Assembly (NCBI GenBank): GCA_964605155.1
Contig: CAZSAK010000001.1
Span: 153,973-217,972, forward strand
Length of the DNA stretch: 64,000 nucleotides
Source: CAZSAK01 sp964605155
GTDB taxonomy: Bacteria > Pseudomonadota > Gammaproteobacteria > SZUA-140
Direction: 5' to 3'
This document shows positions 8,560 to 15,800 of this stretch, piece by piece (positions within the stretch are counted from its first letter, which is position 1; every line of letters begins with the position of its first letter). The translations under genes were made by a program, and so were the position numbers. The notes under the pieces are model-generated. The model did no database searches, was not told the DNA's origin, and saw nothing but the letters and a program-made list of their open reading frames with translations.

Positions 8560-10326
8560 ATGAAAGCAACATACCAGATGAATGCGGGAAGACTTGATCT
8601 CAGGCTGTGCCCGTTGATGGTCATCGCGCTGCTGACGCCGTTGACATCCGCGGCAGAGGATATCGTCGATCTATCGGGGAGTGTCGGCTATACCTTCCGT
8701 TCACTCAGCAGTTCGGGTGATGACGATACTGTCAGCAACCAGTTGCGCGGTACGCTTAACGCAAGATCCTACCTGTGGCAGCCGTGGTTTGCTACGGTAG
8801 ATGCCCATGTCGCGATGACGCAGGATAATACCGAATTCGGCGATAACACGACCAATGAAACCACCATTCTGACCGGCGATCTTGATCTCAACGTCATGCC
8901 GAAAAGCCGTGCCCCCTTTCAATTGCTCTATCGATCCAGTAACAGCCGTGTCGATATGAAGACCCGAGAAAGCCCGCTGACCACCCTGGGTGACAAGGAA
9001 TATGAAACAACACGTCTGGGATTGAAACAGTCCTACTATACCGAGAAGGGTGACCGCTACCAACTGAGATACGACCTTAGCAACTGGTCGACGGACAGTG
9101 GCGCGAGTTTTGATGATAAACAGCTCGGTGTGGAAATAAACCTTCAGCGACCCAAACAACGCCTGGTCGCGAGGACCAGTTACCAGATCACCGAACAATC
9201 ACAAACCGACCGTGAATCCGATAATTTCGTCGTCAACGTCGACCACTTCTGGTATCCGTCACGCTCCCTGCGCGCCGACAGTATGTTCAACATTTACAAC
9301 TCCGACGTGACATCCACGCAGCCGCCTCTGGGTACCAATCAGGGCGATTACAACACCGACCTGTTGCAGTTGTCCAATTTCTGGTTCTGGCGCCCTGAAG
9401 ACAAGCCGCTTACGGTCAGTGGTGGTGTCCGGTATTACGATCTCAGCGCAGATACCACCGGCAACGAAACACAACTGCAAAGCGTCAATGCCACGGCCGG
9501 CATGTTTTATCAGTATTCCAAATACCTTCGTTTTGACGCCAATCTCGATGTATCCACGATCGATAACGGCGAGGATCAGGCCGTTACCTCGAAGGAACGG
9601 GGCGGAGTACTTTACCAGTCGGATATACTGGATATTTTTTCAGGATTTACCTATCAGTGGTATGCAACCGGATCGGCTCAGAATCAGGAGACGGAGGATC
9701 TGAGTATCCAGAGTCTGGGGGCCAAGCTGGGGCATGATGCCAATAAACTCTGGATCATGGGAGAGGCATCGACCCTGCGGTTGAGCCTCAGCCAGTCCAT
9801 TAACGAGAGCCAGCAGACAGGAGACGCCGATTCATCGATCCAGCGTCTCGATAATTCCGCCAGTCTTGGTTGGGACCAGACGAAGTGGGGAGGGACCTCG
9901 CTCATCCAGTTGACGGTCAGGGACGGACGAGATTTCGGGGACAGCGACGCCGAGGAACAGTTCGTCAATTTCCAGGCAGTGCGAAACCAGCCCATCAATC
10001 GCAGCAGTTCACTGTCGGGAAACCTTACTATCCAGTCGGTGCACCGTAAATTCACCGATACGGGCGAAGGCAATACCATTACTACCACGACTGGCCAGAT
10101 AAATTACCAGCACTCCCGCATATTCGGGGTGATAAATCTGCATTTCTTGTCCGATCTGAGAATTTCCAAGGCTGCCAGCGACTTTACCTATGACAGGGCT
10201 GAATGGGAGAACCGATTGGACTATAATATCGGTCTGCTGGATATCAGCCTGAGTTGGCGCAGGATCGATACGGAAGCCGATGATTTTGATTTAGTATATG
10301 TACAGGCAACACGCCGTTTTGACTGA
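8560..10326 (+). CDS. Large outer-membrane beta-barrel, putative cytochrome conduit
   Basis: 588 residues, signal peptide ending near TSAAED, then many alternating beta strands with Tyr/Trp girdles (for example YRYQL-like, FWFWRPEDKPLTVSGGV, YYDLSAD) and a C-terminal strand ending ATRRFD. No haem motif. Size and context (cytochromes on both sides, a parvulin upstream) suggest the barrel of a porin-cytochrome conduit, functionally comparable with MtrB or OmbB, though I see no clear sequence signature of those families. TTG 8554 is in frame, but GGAG at 8547-8550 fits ATG 8560. An alternative role is secretion of an extracellular cytochrome. Confidence 0.65.
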   Translation: MKATYQMNAGRLDLRLCPLMVIALLTPLTSAAEDIVDLSGSVGYTFRSLSSSGDDDTVSNQLRGTLNARSYLWQPWFATVDAHVAMTQDNTEFGDNTTNETTILTGDLDLNVMPKSRAPFQLLYRSSNSRVDMKTRESPLTTLGDKEYETTRLGLKQSYYTEKGDRYQLRYDLSNWSTDSGASFDDKQLGVEINLQRPKQRLVARTSYQITEQSQTDRESDNFVVNVDHFWYPSRSLRADSMFNIYNSDVTSTQPPLGTNQGDYNTDLLQLSNFWFWRPEDKPLTVSGGVRYYDLSADTTGNETQLQSVNATAGMFYQYSKYLRFDANLDVSTIDNGEDQAVTSKERGGVLYQSDILDIFSGFTYQWYATGSAQNQETEDLSIQSLGAKLGHDANKLWIMGEASTLRLSLSQSINESQQTGDADSSIQRLDNSASLGWDQTKWGGTSLIQLTVRDGRDFGDSDAEEQFVNFQAVRNQPINRSSSLSGNLTIQSVHRKFTDTGEGNTITTTTGQINYQHSRIFGVINLHFLSDLRISKAASDFTYDRAEWENRLDYNIGLLDISLSWRRIDTEADDFDLVYVQATRRFD

Positions 10327-10369
10327 ACGGCCCGGCTTTATAAAAACAATGACGAGGAGATTGTTCGTT

Positions 10370-10849
10370 ATGCAACCCAATACCCTTCGGAACAGAGCAT
10401 GGATAGGTGCGATCATCATCGGCCTGTTGGCCGTGACCGGCATTGTATTGTCACCCCAGCCGGCAAAGGCTGAATACGCCGATGTCGTGATCAACAATTT
10501 CGCCGATGCGGCAGGCATGCGCCCCGTCGTATTTCCTCACTGGTTTCACCGTATCCGATTTCGTTGCAAGGTCTGTCATGCCGATCTTGGCTTCAAGTTC
10601 AAGGCGGGTGGCAACAAGATCACCATGGCAAAGATCATCGACGGCAAGTTCTGCGGTGCCTGTCATAACGGGCAGATCGCCTGGTCGGTCGAGAATTGTT
10701 CTATGTGCCATTCGGGTATCCCCGGTACGCCGACCCACTTTTCAGGCAGCACGGTGCAACGGCTGGTGGCTCCTGCTTACAAGCCGCTCAGCAGCAGCCC
10801 TGCCGCTACAAGTTCCACTAATACCGGTAGCAGCAATAACAATAAATAA
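10370..10849 (+). CDS. Trihaem cytochrome c7-type protein A
   Basis: About 159 residues: signal peptide, then the c7/c3 pattern FPHWFHRIRFRCKVCH, ITMAKIIDGKFCGACHNG and NCSMCH, giving three CxxCH sites and distal His residues. The C-terminal 40 residues are a Ser/Asn/Ala-rich low-complexity tail. GAGGAG at 10353-10358 is correctly spaced for ATG 10370; the longer start at 10298 overlaps the barrel gene and lacks a ribosome site. Such proteins shuttle electrons in the periplasm; it may dock on the preceding barrel. Confidence 0.88.
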   Translation: MQPNTLRNRAWIGAIIIGLLAVTGIVLSPQPAKAEYADVVINNFADAAGMRPVVFPHWFHRIRFRCKVCHADLGFKFKAGGNKITMAKIIDGKFCGACHNGQIAWSVENCSMCHSGIPGTPTHFSGSTVQRLVAPAYKPLSSSPAATSSTNTGSSNNNK

Positions 10850-10861
10850 AGGAAGAGCGCC

Positions 10862-11617
10862 ATGAATGATAAAATCAAAGCAATTTCCTTTACCCTGACG
10901 GTACTGGTGTCCGCCCTCTCATGCAGCGCACAGAGTCAGGCCGTGGGAGGCATGGATGGCAGTAAGCCCATGACGGCCGAGCAGGCCTATAAAGGTCTGG
11001 ATTATGCCCCTGATCCCCGTAGTGTCGATGAAGTCGCACAGCCCGTCGTTGAAATCATTCACCTCGCCCAGGTGTCCGAAGCCAATACCTTCAATCAGAA
11101 CCTGAAAAAACCGAAGGGCAGAAACCTGCCGCCGACGGAAGATGGCATCCATGACCCGGCCAATGATGCAACTAGCGTGTTGCAGCCCCCCAAGGAGGCA
11201 TACAAGGGTCTGCCCACCACCGAATTCGGCAATTATGTCGACTGGGTCAAGGCGCTGGATGAGGAAAAGATCAAGCCGCGCTGGGACCGCGTCAATCCGG
11301 ATGAGGAACCCTTTGTTATGGATCTTGATATCGTACGGCCGGTAAAGGCATCGGTTCCCGACGTGGTATTTCCTCATCGTCAGCACACCGAATGGCTGTA
11401 TTGTTCAAACTGCCACCCGGCGATCTTCATACCGCAAAAGGGCGCAAATCAGATCAATATGTCGGCAATTCTGCTGGGACAGAAATGTGGCGTGTGTCAT
11501 GGCAAGGTCTCATTTCCGATCTCGACACTGACCTGCAAGAAATGTCATTCCAAGCCCAAACCCGACGACTGGAAGCCGCCGCTTAGCGAGGCGACCTTGA
11601 AGAATCCCTGGAAATAA
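10862..11617 (+). CDS. Trihaem cytochrome c7-type protein B
   Basis: 251 residues: signal peptide, a 130-residue non-haem region, then FPHRQHTEWLYCSNCH, a PAIFIPQKG stretch, CGVCHGKVSFP and CKKCH (three haems). The haem domain is strikingly similar to the protein at 13053 and more distantly to that at 10370. Shared segments before the haem domain (DGIHDP, VLQ, a WVKALDEE/WVQVLRQ stretch) show that 10862 and 13053 arose by duplication. GGAAGAG precedes ATG 10862, 12 bases after the previous gene. Likely a periplasmic electron carrier. Confidence 0.88.
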   Translation: MNDKIKAISFTLTVLVSALSCSAQSQAVGGMDGSKPMTAEQAYKGLDYAPDPRSVDEVAQPVVEIIHLAQVSEANTFNQNLKKPKGRNLPPTEDGIHDPANDATSVLQPPKEAYKGLPTTEFGNYVDWVKALDEEKIKPRWDRVNPDEEPFVMDLDIVRPVKASVPDVVFPHRQHTEWLYCSNCHPAIFIPQKGANQINMSAILLGQKCGVCHGKVSFPISTLTCKKCHSKPKPDDWKPPLSEATLKNPWK

Positions 11618-11634
11618 CTGGGAAATAGCCGGGC

Positions 11635-12999
11635 TTGTGTATTTTATCAGGGACGAACAACGTATTGCCGAGATGGTGTAAGCGCAGCGGCAACCTGCGC
11701 GGAAATATAGGCATACTTGTTGCGATAGCGCTGGTAACGATCAGCGCACGAGCGGCCGATGTCGGCGTACCGGAGCCTGAGCAGATATTTGTGGTGACTG
11801 TGGCCGAGAAGGATGCCACGCACCCCAATTTCGGGATCGGCAGCAAGCTGGGTATGGTTGTCGACGGCGTACAAGGAAAAGAGTTGATACTGACACGTGG
11901 CAAAACCTATGCGTTTAAAGTTGAAACCAACGTTCAACACGATTTTTATCTTACTACCAGTCCCGTCGGCCGGGGTGCCGAAGTGCTGACGGAAGGGGTG
12001 ACCGGGAATTTTACCTATCGCGGCATTGTGACCTTTACACCATCCGGCGCGACTCCGGATATCGCCTACTATCAGTGCCGGAACCACAAGGCAATGGGCG
12101 GCAAGCTGCATATTGTAGACCCGGGTGAAGAAGGCACGGTTGTTTTAGAGTCTGTGCAAAGTCGGGAAGAGGCACCGTCCGCTAATGCCGGCAACAATGA
12201 GACGTCAATCGTTAGTGAATCGCAGGTCAATCAAAAGATCAGCTTTGCGGAGATGTTCATCAATCAATCACAGGCGGCCAAACGCATTACCCAGGGGACC
12301 AATGCCGATGCCCTGGCCATATACCGGCAATCACAGGAAACCCTTGCTGCTGCAAGGGAGAGCGTTGACCTGGGCAATTTCGGTCAGGCCATGAGTAGCG
12401 TCGACGAGGCCTTGCGTCTGATGAGTGAGGCGTCACGGTTGGTACCAAGTGCCGCACAAATCGAAGAACAGCGCAGCCGCTTTGAGGAGTTGCAGGAAGG
12501 CGTCAAGACATTCGAGGCATCGTACACGAAAAACCTGCAGCGCCTGTCGGGCCAGGAAGGAAAGGATATCGATCGACTTGATCTCGAAGAGATTCATAAG
12601 ATGGTGGATCAGGCGACCAGGCTTGGCAACGACGGCCAGTATGTCGAGGCAAACAGGCTGCTTGCCAGGGCGCAGAGAAACATTACTGCTGTCCTCAGTA
12701 AAATGCTCGACAATACCACCGTCGTATACGACAAGAATTTCGATACTCCGCTTGAAGAGTACGAATATGAGCTGGCCCGTTATCAGAGCTATGAAGAATT
12801 GGTTCCAATCGCAATCGAACAAAAACAACCATCGAAACGGGCTATTGAGTTAATGGATCAGTTTGTCGAGAAGGCCAAGGGCCTGAAGGATCAGGCCGAT
12901 CAGGAAGCCGCAAGCGAAAACTACACGACCACGATCCAGATGCTCCAGGCGGCTACCGACCACTTGCAGCGCGCGTTACAGATTGCCGGTGTGAGATAA
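11635..12999 (+). CDS. Cupredoxin-like domain plus helical repeat protein
   Basis: 454 residues from a probable TTG start; no ATG fits in this frame. A signal segment (about residues 24-41) precedes a cupredoxin-like domain (about 45-165) with a candidate copper set: His in VQHDFYL, then CRNHKAM giving Cys, His and Met. The remaining 280 residues are charged and helical, with a run of Glu/Gln/Ala/Leu resembling coiled-coil or TPR-like packing. I know no named family with this combination. Flanked by two paralogous trihaem cytochromes, it may be a copper electron carrier held on a helical stalk. The exact start is uncertain. Confidence 0.6.
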   Translation: MCILSGTNNVLPRWCKRSGNLRGNIGILVAIALVTISARAADVGVPEPEQIFVVTVAEKDATHPNFGIGSKLGMVVDGVQGKELILTRGKTYAFKVETNVQHDFYLTTSPVGRGAEVLTEGVTGNFTYRGIVTFTPSGATPDIAYYQCRNHKAMGGKLHIVDPGEEGTVVLESVQSREEAPSANAGNNETSIVSESQVNQKISFAEMFINQSQAAKRITQGTNADALAIYRQSQETLAAARESVDLGNFGQAMSSVDEALRLMSEASRLVPSAAQIEEQRSRFEELQEGVKTFEASYTKNLQRLSGQEGKDIDRLDLEEIHKMVDQATRLGNDGQYVEANRLLARAQRNITAVLSKMLDNTTVVYDKNFDTPLEEYEYELARYQSYEELVPIAIEQKQPSKRAIELMDQFVEKAKGLKDQADQEAASENYTTTIQMLQAATDHLQRALQIAGVR

Positions 13000-13052
13000 C
13001 GTGAAGCGGCTAGTGACGCCGCCGCTGTCCTAACAGGGGGACATATTTAAAT

Positions 13053-13670
13053 ATGAAAATGAATATGTTTAATAACCGCAGTCACCTCGTGTGGCTCTGT
13101 ATGTTGTGCCTTGTCATGACAGCGGCTCTCAGGGCCGCGGAGAACAACGGTGATGGGCGGCAACAGTCGCAATCGAAGCTGATTTATTCCCGGGGACTGC
13201 ATTTCCAGACAGAAGGCGAGATCGTACCTATTGAGAAGGACGGCATTCACGATCCCGAGAATCCTGCGGTCAAGGTCCTGCAGGAACCCTATGAGGCGAT
13301 GAAAAATTTCCCCAGAGATACACAAGGCATCATTGATTGGGTACAGGTATTGAGGCAGGGGCTGATCGATCCTCGCAAAAGCCTGACCGGCGAGGAACAG
13401 ATGTTCCCGGTGGATTTCGACATTATCCTCAAGAATACCGGCTCCATGCCACATGTCAGGTTTCCTCACCAGGCCCATACTGAATGGCTGACCTGTGCAA
13501 ACTGTCACCCGCTTATATTCATACCACAAAAAGGGGGTAACCCCATTACGATGTCAGGCATCATTCAGGGAAAATATTGTGGTGTTTGTCACGGCAAGGT
13601 TGCCTTTCCGCCCACGATGAATTGCGGCAGATGTCACTCCGTAGCCAATGAAGTCAACCTGATGCGTTGA
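13053..13670 (+). CDS. Trihaem cytochrome c7-type protein C
   Basis: 205 residues with a signal peptide and three haem sites CANCH, CGVCH and CGRCH. The haem domain matches protein B almost position for position (FPHQAHTEWLTCANCH, an IFIPQKG stretch, CGVCHGKVAFP). Its N-terminal region is shorter than in B. AGGGGGA at 13035-13041 precedes ATG 13053. A likely periplasmic electron shuttle, perhaps specialised relative to B. Confidence 0.88.
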   Translation: MKMNMFNNRSHLVWLCMLCLVMTAALRAAENNGDGRQQSQSKLIYSRGLHFQTEGEIVPIEKDGIHDPENPAVKVLQEPYEAMKNFPRDTQGIIDWVQVLRQGLIDPRKSLTGEEQMFPVDFDIILKNTGSMPHVRFPHQAHTEWLTCANCHPLIFIPQKGGNPITMSGIIQGKYCGVCHGKVAFPPTMNCGRCHSVANEVNLMR

Positions 13671-13733
13671 TGTGAAGCAGCAAGTGTCAACATGTGTCAA
13701 CGCAAGGTGCTGACTGACGAGCAGGCGAATGCA

Positions 13734-14714
13734 ATGAACAGATCAGCGACTATCTTAATTATGACGGTCATCGTTTTCGCGATAGCCGGCTGCGCCTCAT
13801 TGATGAATGCCCGGAACCCGGCGGCGAATGGTCAAAACAATGCAAACGCCGGACAGGTGGTTTTCTGGGAGACGATCGACGGCGGCACACAAGGCAATGC
13901 GGTGATCGGTGTCGATCATGTACGTTTTGTGCGCCCGGTTGCCGTTGCCGCGCGTGGAAATTTTATCTACGTGGTGGATGCCGGCAAGGACCTGGTGTAT
14001 CGCTATGCTCGGGATTTCGGCACGCTTACCGTGTTGAAGGATTTACGCTCCGTCGTGGCGGGCGAAGTGCGGGATATATATGTCGACGGTGACCTGTCCT
14101 TTTATATCACCGATACCGACGGCGGACGCGTGCTGCATTTTGATCCTGACGGCAACCTGGTACAGGTATTCGAGGACAAGCGTAACCTGGCCAGACCGGT
14201 CTCGATCATCGTCGACGAGACCAGTGGCCTGATCTACATTGCGGATGGTTTCAATGACGATGTGATGATCTTCAACCGTCTGGGTGCATTGCAGGGCGCC
14301 ATCGGAGCGCGCGGGACGGATGCAGGTGAATTTACCAATATACAGGCCATCGCCTCGGGGCCTGACGGCATCTACGTGGCATGTCGGCTCGGTCACCGGG
14401 TTCAGGAAATTAGTCGCGATGGCGACTATATCAAGTCCTTCGAAGCAAATACCGTAACGTTTCCGCTCGCCATCGTCGTCGATCGGGACAAGCGCGCATT
14501 TGTCGCCGATTACCTCGACAATACCATCAAGGTCTACGCCGATGGCCGGCTGATTGACCGGCTTGGCGGTTCCGGCTCGACACCGGGACGCTTCAAGCGT
14601 ATCACCGGGATGTGGCTCGACGAAGGGCAGTTGTATGTCGCCGACAGTCTCAACGAGCGCATTCAGGTGGCGCGCATCATGCCGTTGAACGACTCACAGG
14701 TTACCAATCCATGA
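13734..14714 (+). CDS. NHL-repeat beta-propeller lipoprotein 1
   Basis: Starting at ATG 13734, the sequence gives a short signal with lipobox AIAGC, then a run of NHL-like blades of about 45 residues (IYVVDAGKDLVYRYARD, FYITDTDGGRVLHF, IYIADGFNDDVMIFN and so on), probably a six-bladed propeller of about 327 residues. An upstream ATG (13692) would add 14 polar residues before the signal and is less likely. NHL propellers act as protein-protein scaffolds. It sits directly before a second NHL lipoprotein and the 11-haem cytochrome, suggesting a structural role in the cytochrome complex. Confidence 0.85.
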   Translation: MNRSATILIMTVIVFAIAGCASLMNARNPAANGQNNANAGQVVFWETIDGGTQGNAVIGVDHVRFVRPVAVAARGNFIYVVDAGKDLVYRYARDFGTLTVLKDLRSVVAGEVRDIYVDGDLSFYITDTDGGRVLHFDPDGNLVQVFEDKRNLARPVSIIVDETSGLIYIADGFNDDVMIFNRLGALQGAIGARGTDAGEFTNIQAIASGPDGIYVACRLGHRVQEISRDGDYIKSFEANTVTFPLAIVVDRDKRAFVADYLDNTIKVYADGRLIDRLGGSGSTPGRFKRITGMWLDEGQLYVADSLNERIQVARIMPLNDSQVTNP

Positions 14715-14735
14715 TGTCCGGATAATTGTCAAATC

Positions 14736-15800
14736 ATGAGGTACAGCACCCATAAAATCGTTTTGTTTTTGCTGGTCTGCTGTTTGGTGGTTTCCGGTTG
14801 TGCCCAGACCCACAGCGTCCTGCGTTACAATGTCAACGATGAACCATCGCAGGTGTGGCCCTCTGAACCTGAAAAACCCCGTTATCGTTATGTCGGTGAG
14901 CTGACCGGCGAGCAGAATATCATCAACGACAGTAAAGAACGCTCTTTCGGCAGCAAGTTGCTGGGCTGGCTTACAGGGCTTGTTGCGGGTAAACGGAAAC
15001 CGACCGTACTGCAGCGACCACAAGGCGTGTATGTCGACCAGGCGGGGCGTATCTATATATCGGATGTCAGCCGCAGTGCCGTTTACGTGTTTAACGAAAC
15101 CGAAGGGACGCTCGACGTGTGGGAGATGGCGGGCAAGAATATCCGTTTTGAGACCCCGGTCGGGATGACCGAGGATTCCTCGGGTGACCTGCTGGTCGTG
15201 GACGCCGATCTGGGTTATGTCGTGCGCCTGAATCAGCAAGGCCAACCTGTCGGCAAATTCGGCAAAGGCCTGTTCAAGCGCCCCACCGGTATCGCATTCG
15301 ATGCGGTCAACGACAGGATCTTTGTGGCGGATACTCACGACAATAACATCAAGGTCTTTGATGAGGCTGGAAACCTGCTGGATACACTCGGCGAGTTCGG
15401 AGCTCAGGATGGTCAGTTCAACAGCCCTACCTATCTTGCGTATAAAGAAGACCAGCTCTATGTCACCGATACCCTCAATGCACGCATCCAGGTCTTTTCT
15501 GCGAGCGGTGACTATATCCGGTCGATCGGTAAACGCGGCCTGTACGTCGGTGATCTTCCCCGTCCCAAGGGCGTTGCCGTGGACCAGGACAACAATATCT
15601 ACGTGGTGGAATCGTATTATGATTATCTGTTAGTATTCAGTGACAAAGGAGAGTTTCTACTACCCATTGGAGGGACAGGAAGCGGCGTTGGTGAGTTTTA
15701 CCTTCCCGCGGGTGTATGTACTGACCAGCGCAATCGGGTATACGTTGCCGATGCCTTTAACGGTCGTGTAGTGATATTACAATATTTGGGAGCGGCATGA
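14736..15800 (+). CDS. NHL-repeat beta-propeller lipoprotein 2
   Basis: 354 residues: signal and lipobox VVSGC, a linker, then about six NHL blades (IYISDVSRSAVYVFNE, IFVADTHDNNIKVFDE, LYVTDTLNARIQVFS, IYVVESYYDYLLVFS, VYVADAFNGRVVILQ). It is a paralogue of the preceding protein and especially of the minus-strand lipoprotein at 50215, which shares the PRPKGVAVD and YLPAGV phrases. Its stop overlaps the start of the 11-haem cytochrome gene (ATGA), so the two are translationally coupled and probably made in fixed ratio. Confidence 0.9.
   Translation: MRYSTHKIVLFLLVCCLVVSGCAQTHSVLRYNVNDEPSQVWPSEPEKPRYRYVGELTGEQNIINDSKERSFGSKLLGWLTGLVAGKRKPTVLQRPQGVYVDQAGRIYISDVSRSAVYVFNETEGTLDVWEMAGKNIRFETPVGMTEDSSGDLLVVDADLGYVVRLNQQGQPVGKFGKGLFKRPTGIAFDAVNDRIFVADTHDNNIKVFDEAGNLLDTLGEFGAQDGQFNSPTYLAYKEDQLYVTDTLNARIQVFSASGDYIRSIGKRGLYVGDLPRPKGVAVDQDNNIYVVESYYDYLLVFSDKGEFLLPIGGTGSGVGEFYLPAGVCTDQRNRVYVADAFNGRVVILQYLGAA

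Noticed and set aside
8560..10326. Direct naming of the barrel as MtrB or PioB
   Set aside because: No diagnostic N-terminal CxxC or family phrases were recognised; only the conduit role by context can be proposed.
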